This document shows, one piece after another, positions 34,471-42,989 of a DNA stretch of 64,000 nucleotides. The notes below the pieces were generated by a model. It did no database searches. It was given only the letters and a program-made list of their open reading frames with translations, and had not been told where the DNA came from. This DNA is from Gemmatimonadota bacterium. Its GTDB lineage: Bacteria > Gemmatimonadota > Gemmatimonadetes > Gemmatimonadales > Gemmatimonadaceae. Every line of letters begins with the position of its first letter. Within the stretch, counting starts at the first letter, position 1. The stretch is from assembly GCA_003223455.1 (NCBI GenBank), contig QHVE01000011.1, positions 1 to 64,000 of the forward strand. Reading direction: 5' to 3'. Made by a program: the position numbers and the translations under genes.

Positions 34471-35538
34471 ATGTCGCCATCCCGATCGCTGATTCGCGCG
34501 TCCAGGCTCGCCAGCTCGCTCGCGCTCGTCCTCGGCACGGCACGTCTCTCGGACGCACAGACGCTGGGCGGACAGGTCGTCCAGCTCGACACGAAGAAAC
34601 CCCTCGCGGGCGCCGGCGTCGCACTGGTGGACGACAGCGCTCTCGTCGTCGCGTCCGCCTCGGCCAGCTCCGAAGGCTCCTTCTACCTCGACGCCCCGAA
34701 GCCAGGCGCGTACCGGCTGGTCCTCCTGGTGTCGGGCGGCTCGTTCGTGAGCCCGAGCGTGCAGCTCGATGCCGGCAAGACGATCGAACGGCTCTTCTCC
34801 GTTCCGGACATCCCGTCGACGTTCGCGGCGGCGCGTTTCGCCCGCGACGTGACGAAGCCGGCCGTCCCGGTCCCCGGCAGCCGCGGACCCGTGTACCCGG
34901 CCGGCCTCGCCGAGCAGGGGATGCGCGCGACGATCAGCACGATGTTCGTCGTCGACGAAACGGGCCAGCCCGACCTCTCGACCTTCCGCGTGCTCAACAC
35001 CGCGCCGAACGAGCGCTTCGTGGAGTCCATTCGCGAGGCGTTGCAGCGAACGCGCTTCGTGCCGGCGAGGAAGGACGATGACTGGGTCTCACAAGTCGTG
35101 CAATACACCTACGATTTCGGCCTCGCCGGGGATCCCGAACGCGGCGACGTCGTGGTCCGGGCGGGGGCGTCGAACGGGGGCACGCCGTCGGTCGCGCGAG
35201 CAGCTCGCGTCGACGCGCGAACGCCCGTCAAGACGATGTACGTCATCACGGCCGACGAGCTCTCGAAGCCGGACATCGAGCAGATGAATCTTTCGGAGGC
35301 CCTGCACCACCTCCGTCCGAAACTGTTCGGCCCCTCGCGGAACGCCACGGTGACCACCCAGTACGAGCCGCCCGTCTTCGTGAACGACGTGCGCGTCGAA
35401 GGCATGGCCTCTCTGCGGAACATCACCGCTGGACACGTCGAGGAAGTCCGGTACTGGAAGCGCGAGGAAGCCGCGATGCGGTTCGGGATGGACTATCCCT
35501 TCGCGGTCACCGTGAAGCTGCGTCCGGATCGTTCCTGA
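34471..35538 (+). CDS. TonB C-terminal-like protein with regulatory beta domain
   Basis: A 355-aa secreted protein from the ATG at 34471, with a signal peptide (SLALVLGTARLSDAQ). Residues about 31-100 form a carboxypeptidase-regulatory-like beta sandwich (LGGQVVQLDTKKPLAGAGVAL). Residues about 125-225 resemble the TonB C-terminal domain (YPAGLAEQGMRATISTMFVVDETGQPD, FVESIREALQRTRFVPA). The last 100 residues (MYVITADELSKPDIEQMNLSEALHHLRP, FVNDVRVEGMASLRNI) resemble the plug region of TonB receptors. There is no N-terminal anchor helix of a classical TonB, so it probably does not itself transduce energy. Confidence 0.7.
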   Translation: MSPSRSLIRASRLASSLALVLGTARLSDAQTLGGQVVQLDTKKPLAGAGVALVDDSALVVASASASSEGSFYLDAPKPGAYRLVLLVSGGSFVSPSVQLDAGKTIERLFSVPDIPSTFAAARFARDVTKPAVPVPGSRGPVYPAGLAEQGMRATISTMFVVDETGQPDLSTFRVLNTAPNERFVESIREALQRTRFVPARKDDDWVSQVVQYTYDFGLAGDPERGDVVVRAGASNGGTPSVARAARVDARTPVKTMYVITADELSKPDIEQMNLSEALHHLRPKLFGPSRNATVTTQYEPPVFVNDVRVEGMASLRNITAGHVEEVRYWKREEAAMRFGMDYPFAVTVKLRPDRS

Positions 35539-35550
35539 TCATTCCGATGC

Positions 35551-35574
35551 GGCGCGGCGATCCGTCGCCGCGCC
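35551..35574. terminator. Bidirectional hairpin between convergent genes
   Basis: GGCGCGGCGA (35551-35560) pairs perfectly with TCGCCGCGCC (35565-35574), loop TCCG. It sits in the 41-bp gap between the stops of the TonB-like gene and ctpA. Confidence 0.65.
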
Positions 35575-35579
35575 GTAGC

Positions 35580-37157
35580 TCAGCGCCGCGTGCGCTGAAC
35601 GAGCTCGGCCGGCGTCGTCGCGCCACGCAGGAGCTCACGCGCCTTCGCCAGCGCTGTGTCCTCGCGCAGCGTTCGCGCGTACTCTGCCTGGGTGCCGAAG
35701 ACGAACCGCGTGATCTGTCTACCGAGTGCACGGTTCACCGGCGCCTGCGCGGAGTCGTAGGCCGCACGGTCGACCACGATCCCGCGCGCCTGCAGTCGGC
35801 GATACAGCTCGTCGCGCATTTCCGGCGTCACCTGGAACTCCGGACTCGTTACGCTGCGCGACGACTTGAGCGCGATGGCATAGTCGACCATCGCGTCGCG
35901 GAACTTGGGCACGTTCGCGCCGAGCGCTTCCTGCAACGCCTTCTCCTGCTTCGATGCCACACGGTTCGGCACCAGGACGTCCGGCACGATTCCGCCGCCG
36001 CCGAACACGGTGCGCCCCGCATCGGTCTTGAACGCGGGTCGCGGCTTCGTGCTGTCCGCCGGCGCGACGTCGTCGTCGTCCGAAGCCTCTGCCGTGCGCG
36101 GTCGATTGATGCTTCGCCCGTTCGGTGTGTACCATAGCGCCGTCGTCAGCTTCACCGCGCCGTCTCGGATGCGGAACACCCGCTGCGCGCTCCCCTTCCC
36201 GTAGGTCGAGGTGCCGACGACGAGCGCCCGATCGTGGTCCTGTAGTGCGCCGGCGACGATCTCGCTCGCCGAAGCCGTGCCGCTGTCGGCGAGCACCACG
36301 AGCGGCATCGAGCCCCAGCGCTGCGGTGCGCGGTCGGCGAACGCGCGGTTCTCGTCCGCGCTGCGGCCGCGTGTGGACACGATCGACTGACCCGCGTCGA
36401 GGAAGAGGTCGGCCACGCCGATCCCCTGGTCGAGCAGCCCACCGGGGTTGCCCCGAAGATCGAGCACGAGCGAACGGGCGCCCGCAGAACGCAGTGAGTC
36501 GATCGCATGTCCGAGATCGGATGCCGCCTCGCTGCTGAACACCGTCAGGTCCACATAGGCGACGCCCTCGGGGAGCAGGAGGGCATGCTGCACCGGGTTC
36601 ACCTGGATGTCGCGACGCGTCAGCGTGAACGTCAGCGGAGACGTCACCCCCGGACGCTCGACCACGACCCGTACGTTGCTGCCGGCCGGTCCACGCAGCG
36701 TCTTCAGTGCTTCCTCGGCCGTGAGCCCGCGCGCGGACTTCCCGTCGATCTCCACGATGCGGTCGCCCGAGGCGATTCCGGCCTGGTCGGCCGGAGTGCC
36801 GTGCAGCGTCGCGACGACGGTGATGCCGCTGTCGCGCACATCCATCTGTATGCCGACGCCGGCGTAGTGACCGCTCGTGCTCTCGTCCAGACGGCTGAGC
36901 CGGCGCTGGTCGAGGAAGACGGTGTGCGGATCGTGGAGCTCGCCGAGCACTCCGGTCACGGCCTTGCGATACAGCAGTGAATCGGGAAGCGTGTCGACGT
37001 AATCGCGCCGCACGTGCGCGAGCACCTCGTCGAACAGGTGTGCGCCCGCGTTCGCGTCGAGTGGCGCCCGCGCGGCCCCCTCGTGCTCCATCAGCCACCC
37101 GCCAGACACCAGCGCGCTCGACAACACCGCTGCGGCGACTACGCCCCGTGATCGCAT
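35580..37157 (-). CDS. S41 family carboxyl-terminal processing peptidase
   Basis: A 525-aa CtpA-like protease. N-terminal membrane anchor or signal (VVAAAVLSSALVSGGWL), a helical region, a PDZ domain (GVGIQMDVRDSGITVVATLHGTPADQAGIASGDRI), then the S41 core. Catalytic Ser lies in LADSGTASASEIVAGAL and catalytic Lys in GTSTYGKGSAQRV. The C-terminal helical extension is about 100 residues. Such enzymes trim envelope or regulatory proteins at their C-termini. It is the last gene of the rpmE-prfA-prmC-ylbF-tmk run (45 bp after tmk). Confidence 0.95.
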   Translation of the reverse strand: MRSRGVVAAAVLSSALVSGGWLMEHEGAARAPLDANAGAHLFDEVLAHVRRDYVDTLPDSLLYRKAVTGVLGELHDPHTVFLDQRRLSRLDESTSGHYAGVGIQMDVRDSGITVVATLHGTPADQAGIASGDRIVEIDGKSARGLTAEEALKTLRGPAGSNVRVVVERPGVTSPLTFTLTRRDIQVNPVQHALLLPEGVAYVDLTVFSSEAASDLGHAIDSLRSAGARSLVLDLRGNPGGLLDQGIGVADLFLDAGQSIVSTRGRSADENRAFADRAPQRWGSMPLVVLADSGTASASEIVAGALQDHDRALVVGTSTYGKGSAQRVFRIRDGAVKLTTALWYTPNGRSINRPRTAEASDDDDVAPADSTKPRPAFKTDAGRTVFGGGGIVPDVLVPNRVASKQEKALQEALGANVPKFRDAMVDYAIALKSSRSVTSPEFQVTPEMRDELYRRLQARGIVVDRAAYDSAQAPVNRALGRQITRFVFGTQAEYARTLREDTALAKARELLRGATTPAELVQRTRR

Positions 37158-37202
37158 TCCGCTCCCGCGTCCAGTGCTCGACCGCGAGTGCGACCGCGGC
37201 CC

Positions 37203-37883
37203 TCAATCATCAGATGCTTGGATGTCCGGGAAAGTTCCGGGCCATCGCGCCGCGACCGCCCGCCGCACGCGCCCAGCGACGTCCCGTTCGCTTCCCACCG
37301 CCTCAATGGAGACGATCGGACCGCACTCAGGATGCGCCCGCTGCCAATCAGGGCTCGCGAAGGCCTCGAACGCTCGCGCCACGCGCTCGTGGAACGCATT
37401 GCCCTCGCGCTCCATGCGGTCGTGGGACGCCGAGCGCTCGGCCGCCCGGGCCAGGCCCTCGGCCACAGGGAAGGTCAACAGGAGCGTGAGATCGGGTACG
37501 AGGCCATTCGTCGCCAGCGCATTGGCGGCGCGGACGTCTGATTCGGGGAGCCCACGTCCACCCATCTGATAGGCGTACGTACTGAGGAAGAACCGGTCGA
37601 GGAGGACATGCTCGCCGGCCGCAAGCGCGGGACGGAGCTCACCCGCGACCATCTGCGCGCGAGACGCCATGAAGAGGAGCGCCTCCGCGCGCGGGTGCAT
37701 CTCCCATTCCCGCTCGAGCAGGAGTCGCCGCACCTCGATGCCCAGGGCAGTCCCGCCGGGCTCCCGCAGACACCGGTGCGCGCTCCCTGCCTTGGCAAGC
37801 GCCTCGGAGAGCAAGCGAAGCTGGGTCGACTTCCCCGAGCCCTCCCCTCCCTCGAACACGATCAGGCGGCCGACGCTCGCCAT
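37203..37883 (-). CDS. tmk: Thymidylate kinase
   Basis: A 226-aa dTMP kinase. P-loop GGEGSGKST, the TMP-binding TREPGGT-type motif here as LREPGGTALGIEVR, the DR-F pair LLDRFFLSTYAYQ and the LID-region DRMEREGNAFHERV are present. It makes dTDP for DNA synthesis. It begins 3 bp after the ylbF stop. Confidence 0.97.
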   Translation of the reverse strand: MASVGRLIVFEGGEGSGKSTQLRLLSEALAKAGSAHRCLREPGGTALGIEVRRLLLEREWEMHPRAEALLFMASRAQMVAGELRPALAAGEHVLLDRFFLSTYAYQMGGRGLPESDVRAANALATNGLVPDLTLLLTFPVAEGLARAAERSASHDRMEREGNAFHERVARAFEAFASPDWQRAHPECGPIVSIEAVGSERDVAGRVRRAVAARWPGTFPDIQASDD

Positions 37884-37886
37884 GAG

Positions 37887-38240
37887 CTATCCCAGCGTGA
37901 TGATGGAGCTCGTTGCGCCCTTCTCGATGCCGTCGACGATCCAGTCGTTCACGCGCGACATGAGCTTGTCGAAGTTCTCCTGCGCGGAGACGAGCCGCTG
38001 ATATGCCGTCTGGCTCTGCACTTGGCCGAGAAGCGTGTCGAGATCCTTCTCCATCTGCTCCGTGGGACGCTCGCCGCGCTGGATCATCTGCTGCGCGTCG
38101 AGGCGCAGCTGCTCCATCTGCTTGAGGAGCGCCACCGCTGCGGTGTCCTGTCCCAGCGCGTCGTTGGCGCGCTTCACAGCCTGATACTCGGGACTCTGGC
38201 CGATCAGTCGCCCGAGATCCTTGGCCTTCGTTTCGATCAT
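37887..38240 (-). CDS. YlbF/YmcA family regulator (DUF964)
   Basis: A 117-aa all-helical protein. The ATG at 38240 overlaps the prmC stop (ATGA). It matches the YlbF/YmcA family in size and pattern: AKDLGRLIGQSPEYQAVKRANDAL, LLKQMEQLRLDAQQM and YQRLVSAQENFDKLMSRVNDWI. In Bacillus these proteins adjust RNase Y mRNA processing; the role in this lineage is unknown. Some relatives are described as secretion chaperones of the cell-envelope type. Confidence 0.85.
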   Translation of the reverse strand: MIETKAKDLGRLIGQSPEYQAVKRANDALGQDTAAVALLKQMEQLRLDAQQMIQRGERPTEQMEKDLDTLLGQVQSQTAYQRLVSAQENFDKLMSRVNDWIVDGIEKGATSSIITLG

Positions 38241-39145
38241 TCCGCCCCCCGTCGTCTGGCGACCACGAATCGCTCGCGGCCGGTGAGATCCAGTACCACC
38301 TGCACCTGCTCGTATGCGCCGTCCGTCGCGACGAGCTCCGCGGCCACCGATGCGCGCCGCACATCCACTTCGAACGCCAGCAGGCCACCGGGTTCGAGCG
38401 CGGCTCCCGCGTCGCGCACGAGGCGCGCCGTGATCGCCATTCCGTCGGCAGCACTGAACAGCGCCACCGCCGGCTCCCAATCGCGCACGCTCGGCGGCAG
38501 CACGTCGCGCTCGTCCCACGAAATGTACGGTGGGTTCGAGACGACGGCGCGGAGCGGCCGCTCGTGCACCGCGCCGAGCAGCGAGCCCGCCCGCAGCTCC
38601 ACCGGCGTTCGAAGCACCGGCGCGCAGCGCACGGCGTTCGCGCGGGCGACCTCCAGCGCGTCGAGCGAGACGTCGGTTCCGATGATCCTGTCGGCGCGGC
38701 CTTCGTTCGCCAGCGCCAGGGCGATCGCCCCCGAGCCGGTGCCGACGTCCACGAGAATGCCGCCAGGCGTCTCGCCGAGCCCCTCCAGAACGAGATCGAC
38801 GAGCCGTTCCGTCTCGGGACGCGGGATCAGCACGCGCTCGTCGACGTCGAGCGTGAGATGCCGGAACGCGGCCTGCCCTGCCGCATACTGCATCGGCGCT
38901 CCCTTCGCGCGACGCTCCGCCGCTCGGAGGGCGCGTGTCCACTCCGCGGCGCTGAGCTCGTGCGCCTGCTCGAGCGAGGTCCAGTGTCGCGGCATGTCGT
39001 GCAACGCCGCGAGCAGCTCCCGCGCTTCGCGGTGGGCCTCGGCTCCGAGGGACCGCTCCAGCAGCGCGGACATCTCGCTCACCAGCGCGCCCACCGTCCG
39101 TGCACGCGTCGCCGCGCTTGCGATCGCGCCGTCGTCAGGCACCAA
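38237..39145 (-). CDS. prmC: Peptide chain release factor N5-glutamine methyltransferase
   Basis: A 302-aa PrmC/HemK that methylates the GGQ glutamine of RF1/RF2 with SAM. N-terminal helical domain (about 1-90), then the methyltransferase core: VLIPRPETERLVDLVLE, the SAM-binding VDVGTGSGAIALALA and the catalytic NPPY motif (VVSNPPYISWDE). It overlaps prfA by 11 bp, so substrate and modifying enzyme are made together, as in many bacteria. Confidence 0.97.
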   Translation of the reverse strand: MVPDDGAIASAATRARTVGALVSEMSALLERSLGAEAHREARELLAALHDMPRHWTSLEQAHELSAAEWTRALRAAERRAKGAPMQYAAGQAAFRHLTLDVDERVLIPRPETERLVDLVLEGLGETPGGILVDVGTGSGAIALALANEGRADRIIGTDVSLDALEVARANAVRCAPVLRTPVELRAGSLLGAVHERPLRAVVSNPPYISWDERDVLPPSVRDWEPAVALFSAADGMAITARLVRDAGAALEPGGLLAFEVDVRRASVAAELVATDGAYEQVQVVLDLTGRERFVVARRRGAE

Positions 39146-40199
39146 GCTGCTCCTCTACGTCGGCGAGCTTCAGCGCCTCGATGATCGGCTCGAGGTGGCC
39201 ATCCATCACGCCCGAGAGATCGTGCGTCGTGAATCCGATGCGATGATCGGTGATGCGACTCTGCGGGTAGTTGTAGGTGCGGATCTTCGCCGAGCGGTCG
39301 CCGGTGCCGACCTGCGACTTGCGCAGCTTGGATCGCTCCGCCTCCTGCTCGCTCACCCGGAGATCGAGCAGTCGCGCGCGAAGGACTTCCATCGCCTTGA
39401 GCTTGTTCTGCAGCTGCGACTTCTGATCCTGCTGCGAGACGACCAGCCCCGACGGGAGGTGCGTGATGCGCACCGCGGAATCGGTGGTGTTGACGCTCTG
39501 TCCTCCCGGACCGCTGGAGCGGAAGACGTCGATCCGCAGGTCCTTGTCCTCGATCCTGACGTCGACCTCTTCCGCTTCAGGCAGCACGGCGACGGTCGCC
39601 GCCGAGGTGTGAATTCGTCCCTGGGTCTCCGTGGCCGGCACGCGCTGCACGCGGTGTACCCCGCTCTCCCAGCGCATGGCTCCAAAGGCACCATCGCCGG
39701 ACACCTTGAAGATGGCTTCCTTGACGCCGCCGAGCGCGCCCTCGGAGTGCGAGATCGTCTCGCGCCGCCACCCCGCGCGCTCGATGAACCGCGTATACAT
39801 GCGGTAGAGATCGGCCGCGAACAGCGCGGCTTCGTCGCCGCCCGTGCCGGCGCGGATCTCGATGATGGCGTTGCGGTCGTCCAGGGGATCGTGCGGGAGG
39901 AGCGCGGGCTTGAGTCGCGCCTCGAGCGCCGCCACCGTCGTCTCCAGCTGCTCGACCTCGCGAGCGGCCTCGGCGGCCATCTCGGGGTCGTCAACGAGAA
40001 CGAGCTCGCGCGCGTCGGCGAGCTCGTTCTCGGTCTTCTGAAGCTGCGCCGCCAACTCGGTGACCGGCTGGAGTCGTCGGTGCTCCCGTCCCAGATCCGC
40101 GACCTTGCTGCCGTCGCCGAAGGTGTCCGGATTGGAGAGCAGCCGCTCGACCTCCGCCGCCCGGGCGAGCGCGTCGCCCAGCAGGTCGCGGAGGCTCAG
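39135..40199 (-). CDS. prfA: Peptide chain release factor 1 (CTG start)
   Basis: RF1 recognises UAA/UAG. Domain 2 has the tripeptide region QRVPATETQGRIHTSAATV (PAT, RF1-type) and domain 3 the GGQ motif SSGPGGQSVNTTDSAVRITH. The coding frame clearly extends upstream of any ATG/GTG/TTG that could start a full protein: LSLRDLLGDALARAAEVERLL, NPDTFGDGSKVADLGREH and so on align with the RF1 N-terminus. The first non-standard candidate is a CTG at 40199, with AAGGAG ten bases upstream, giving 354 aa, the normal RF1 length. A TTG at 40055 would remove about 48 conserved residues. The start falls 4 bases after the rpmE stop. Confidence 0.9.
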   Translation of the reverse strand: MSLRDLLGDALARAAEVERLLSNPDTFGDGSKVADLGREHRRLQPVTELAAQLQKTENELADARELVLVDDPEMAAEAAREVEQLETTVAALEARLKPALLPHDPLDDRNAIIEIRAGTGGDEAALFAADLYRMYTRFIERAGWRRETISHSEGALGGVKEAIFKVSGDGAFGAMRWESGVHRVQRVPATETQGRIHTSAATVAVLPEAEEVDVRIEDKDLRIDVFRSSGPGGQSVNTTDSAVRITHLPSGLVVSQQDQKSQLQNKLKAMEVLRARLLDLRVSEQEAERSKLRKSQVGTGDRSAKIRTYNYPQSRITDHRIGFTTHDLSGVMDGHLEPIIEALKLADVEEQLGA

Positions 40200-40203
40200 A
40201 GGC

Positions 40204-40425
40204 TCAGCTCTCCTTGGCGGTGTCCGACGGCTTCTGGTACTTCTGGCGGAAGCGCTCGACGCGGCCCGCGGTATCGACCAGACGCTGCTTGCCCGTGTAG
40301 AACGGGTGGCACTCCGAGCACACGTCGGTGTGGATCTCGGCGATCGTGGAGCGCGTCTCGAACGTGTTGCCGCACGCGCACTTTACGGTCGCGGTGGCGT
40401 ACTCGGGATGGATATCGGTCTTCAT
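40204..40425 (-). CDS. rpmE: 50S ribosomal protein L31 (bL31), zinc type
   Basis: A 73-aa bL31 with the zinc-binding cysteines (VKCACGNTF and [14 protein letters not shown]), i.e. the C+ form, not the zinc-independent paralogue. MKTDIHPEY at the start and RVERFRQKY near the end are typical. It heads the operon with prfA and prmC. Confidence 0.97.
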   Translation of the reverse strand: MKTDIHPEYATATVKCACGNTFETRSTIAEIHTDVCSECHPFYTGKQRLVDTAGRVERFRQKYQKPSDTAKES

Positions 40426-40472
40426 TGGGAAGCCCTGCCTGGCGATATGTACAGTTTCGAAAACAGCTTGTG

Positions 40473-40502
40473 AATATACCCGGAACGGAGGCTAAAAGAC
40501 AA
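40473..40502 (-). promoter_or_regulatory. Promoter of rpmE-prfA operon: TTGTCT-N18-TATATT
   Basis: Read on the minus strand, TTGTCT (40502-40497), an 18-bp spacer and TATATT (40478-40473) lie in an unusually AT-rich stretch before rpmE. The leader would be about 40 nt. The divergent gene has TTGACA at 40523-40528 but no good -10. Confidence 0.6.
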
Positions 40503-40581
40503 GCCGACAACAGCTTGCTCGTTTGACACCCCGATACGTTAGCCGGATTGCCCCGTGTGGGTTCCCCACGACCCAACGCTC

Positions 40582-41262
40582 ATGACCGCTCAGACCGCAG
40601 ATTTCCTCGCCAGCGTTCCCATGTTCAGCGGGCTGCAGCGCGACGAGCTGCTCAAGTTCGCCGAGCTCACGCGCGAGCGCACCTACCCCAAGGGTAGCGT
40701 CATCCTCTTTCAGGGCGATCCGGGTGACTCGCTCTACGTCCTGAGACAGGGGCGAGCGAAGGTCGTGCTGATCGGCGAGGATGGCCGAGAGGTGATCCTC
40801 GGCGTGTTGGAGCCGGGCGCGCATTTCGGCGAGCTCTCCCTGATCGACGATCAGCCGCGCTCCGCTCACGTGATCGCCATGGAGGACTCACAGCTCCTGA
40901 TCCTGCGCCGCGAGGACTTCCGCCGGCGCGTCGAGAGCAATCCCTCCGTCGCGTGGGCCCTCTTGATCGAGCTGTCGCGGCGCCTGCGACGCGCCGACCA
41001 GAAGATCGGCGGGCTGGTGCTTCTGGACGTGCCGGGGCGTATCTCGCGTCTGTTGCTCGACCTCTCGTCGGAGACGAGCAATGGCACGATCGAGAAGCCG
41101 CTCACGCATCAGACGATCGCGCAGATGATCGGAGCGAGTCGCGAGACCGTGTCGCGCGCGATGAAAGAGTTCCAGCAGGAGGGCCTCATCCGCGTCGAAC
41201 GGCGACGTATTGCCGTCGCCAACCGGGACGCGCTGGAGAAGCGAGCCCAGGTCCGAATGTGA
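40582..41262 (+). CDS. Crp/Fnr family transcriptional regulator
   Basis: A 226-aa regulator. The cyclic-nucleotide-binding domain is residues about 10-130 (YPKGSVILFQGDPGDSLYVLRQGRAKV, GAHFGELSLIDDQPRSAHVIA). The C-terminal winged helix has recognition region TIAQMIGASRETVSRAMKEF. No Fe-S cysteine cluster of Fnr is present. FGELSLID with R(S)A matches Crp-like cAMP-binding pockets only partly. I use the ATG at 40582; a GTG at 40555 is possible. It is followed 10 bp later by an MBL hydrolase. Confidence 0.92.
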   Translation: MTAQTADFLASVPMFSGLQRDELLKFAELTRERTYPKGSVILFQGDPGDSLYVLRQGRAKVVLIGEDGREVILGVLEPGAHFGELSLIDDQPRSAHVIAMEDSQLLILRREDFRRRVESNPSVAWALLIELSRRLRRADQKIGGLVLLDVPGRISRLLLDLSSETSNGTIEKPLTHQTIAQMIGASRETVSRAMKEFQQEGLIRVERRRIAVANRDALEKRAQVRM

Positions 41263-41272
41263 TCGCAGGCCG

Positions 41273-42145
41273 ATGAGCCTGACGCTCACTTTCTGGGGCA
41301 CGCGCGGCTCCATACCGACCCCCGGGCCGACGACGGTCCGATACGGTGGAAACACCCCATGCGTGGAGCTTCGCACGGGCGAGGGATGGCTCATCATCCT
41401 CGACGCGGGCACTGGAATTCGCGAGCTGGGGCGTGCCCTCCTCGCGCGCGGGAATGGCGAGCCGATCGCGGGGGACATCTTTCTCACCCACGCACACTGG
41501 GACCACATCCAGGGGATTCCCTTCTTCGCGCCCCTCTTTCGAAAGGGCAACCGGTTCACCATCTGGGGTTCCCGCTCGCTCCAGATGAGCATCGGCCGCG
41601 TCGTACGGGACCAGATGTCCCCGGTCGTGTTCCCGGTATCGTTCGAGGAGCTTCAGGCGCGCATCGAGTTCCAGGAGCTAGCCGAGGAGCGGCGGGCCGG
41701 TCATGGGTACGAGGTGTCCGCCGTCGCCGTCCGGCACCCGGGAGGGGCGCTGGGGTACCGCTTCTCGACCGGAAACGCGGGGGGTCGGGCGCTCGTCTAT
41801 GTTTCGGACAACGAGCTGAGCGCCGAGGCTCGATACGACGACGCGCCCGGGTGGCGCGAGAAGCTCGTCGAGTTCGTCCGCGGCGCCAGCGTGCTCGTGC
41901 ACGACACGATGTACACTTCGAGCGAGTACGGCTCGTTCGTGGGGTGGGGCCATTCGACCCATGACCAGGCCGTCGAGCTCGCGCTCGATGCCGATGTCGA
42001 ACGTCTCGTGCTCTTCCATCATCGACCCGAGCGGACCGACGAGGAAGTCGATCGCTGCGTGGAGCGGTGTCGGGCCATGGTGGCTCGGCGCGGGCGCGCC
42101 CTCGAGGTGATCGCCGCCGCAGAGGGCATGTCTTTGCACGTGTGA
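41273..42145 (+). CDS. MBL-fold hydrolase (cyclic phosphodiesterase-like)
   Basis: A 290-aa protein. It opens with TFWGTRGSIPTPGPTTVRYGGNTPCVEL, carries zinc motif HAHWDHIQGIPFF, bridging Asp in VLVHDTMYTSSEYGSFVGWGHST and final His in VLFHHRPERTD. The GTRGS-like start and GGNT motif are typical of the PhnP/cAMP phosphodiesterase-like MBL group. Downstream of a cNMP-binding regulator, a cyclic-nucleotide or related substrate is a reasonable inference, not shown. Confidence 0.85.
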   Translation: MSLTLTFWGTRGSIPTPGPTTVRYGGNTPCVELRTGEGWLIILDAGTGIRELGRALLARGNGEPIAGDIFLTHAHWDHIQGIPFFAPLFRKGNRFTIWGSRSLQMSIGRVVRDQMSPVVFPVSFEELQARIEFQELAEERRAGHGYEVSAVAVRHPGGALGYRFSTGNAGGRALVYVSDNELSAEARYDDAPGWREKLVEFVRGASVLVHDTMYTSSEYGSFVGWGHSTHDQAVELALDADVERLVLFHHRPERTDEEVDRCVERCRAMVARRGRALEVIAAAEGMSLHV

Positions 42146-42161
42146 CGTCTCGGAGGAGACC

Positions 42162-42902
42162 ATGACCCGACTTATCCGCACCGCCATCCTGGTCGTCACC
42201 GTGTCCGGCATCGTCGCGCCGCTCGGCTCGGCCGCCGCGCAGGCCGTCAGGCCGACGGTCGCGATCATGTACTTCAACAACAACGTCTTCACGAAGGACG
42301 CCCGGGACTACGACGGACTGTCGAAGGGCGTGCCCGACTTCCTGATCACGGAGATGTCATCCAATACCGCGATCCGCGTGATCGAGCGTGACCAGGTGCA
42401 GAAGCTCATCGACGAGCAGAAGCTCGTTGGCGCGGGTCAGGTCGATCGCGAGACGGCGGTGAAGGTCGGAAAGCTGCTCGGCGCACAGCACATGATCTTC
42501 GGAGGCTTCATGGCCGACCCGAAGGGCAATTTCCGCATCGACGCGCGTGCGGTGAACGTGGAGACCGGCGCCGTCGAGTTCACCGATCGCGTGCAGGACC
42601 GGTCGGACAACGTCCTCGGGCTGATCGGTCAGCTCGCGACGCGGCTGAACTCGGGACTCAGGCTGCCGGCTTCGTCGACGCGCACCGGAGACGCGAGCGC
42701 ACCCGCCGGGGCGCAGCAGGCCGGATCGCCCACGCCGACGAGACTCCCGATGCGCGTGGCGGTACTCTACGGCAAGGCGCTCGACATGGCGGACAGGGGC
42801 GACAAGGCCCGCGCCGTCGAGCTGTTCGGCGCGGTCCTGAAGGAGTTCCCCGACTACACGCCAGCCCGCAGGGGCATGGCGAAGGTGAACTCGCGCCCGT
42901 GA
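42162..42902 (+). CDS. CsgG/FlgO-like secreted protein
   Basis: A 246-aa protein with a signal peptide (AILVVTVSGIVAPLGSAAAQ). Residues about 30-165 match the CsgG/curli-assembly-like fold: VAIMYFNNNVFTKDARDYDGLSKGVPDFLITEM, IRVIERDQVQKLIDEQKL, KLLGAQHMIFGGFM and DARAVNVETGAVEF. A C-terminal helical pair (VLYGKALDMADRGDKARAVELFGAVL) looks like one TPR. It has no lipobox, unlike CsgG itself. Ends at a strong hairpin. Confidence 0.8.
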   Translation: MTRLIRTAILVVTVSGIVAPLGSAAAQAVRPTVAIMYFNNNVFTKDARDYDGLSKGVPDFLITEMSSNTAIRVIERDQVQKLIDEQKLVGAGQVDRETAVKVGKLLGAQHMIFGGFMADPKGNFRIDARAVNVETGAVEFTDRVQDRSDNVLGLIGQLATRLNSGLRLPASSTRTGDASAPAGAQQAGSPTPTRLPMRVAVLYGKALDMADRGDKARAVELFGAVLKEFPDYTPARRGMAKVNSRP

Positions 42903-42921
42903 TCGTGCTCTCGTAACACCA

Positions 42922-42957
42922 CCCGCCGACGCTCGTCATTCGAGCGTCGGCGGGTTC
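42922..42957 (+). terminator. Intrinsic terminator after the CsgG-like gene
   Basis: CCCGCCGACGCTCG (42922-42935) pairs perfectly with CGAGCGTCGGCGGG (42941-42954), loop TCATT, followed by ttcgtcg. It closes the Crp-MBL-CsgG unit. Confidence 0.8.
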
Positions 42958-42989
42958 GTCGTCTCCCGCCTCGTCGTCCGTCGTCCCCG

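Noticed and set aside
40055-40057. TTG at 40055 as the start of prfA
   Set aside because: It would delete about 48 conserved N-terminal RF1 residues that are plainly encoded upstream in the same frame.
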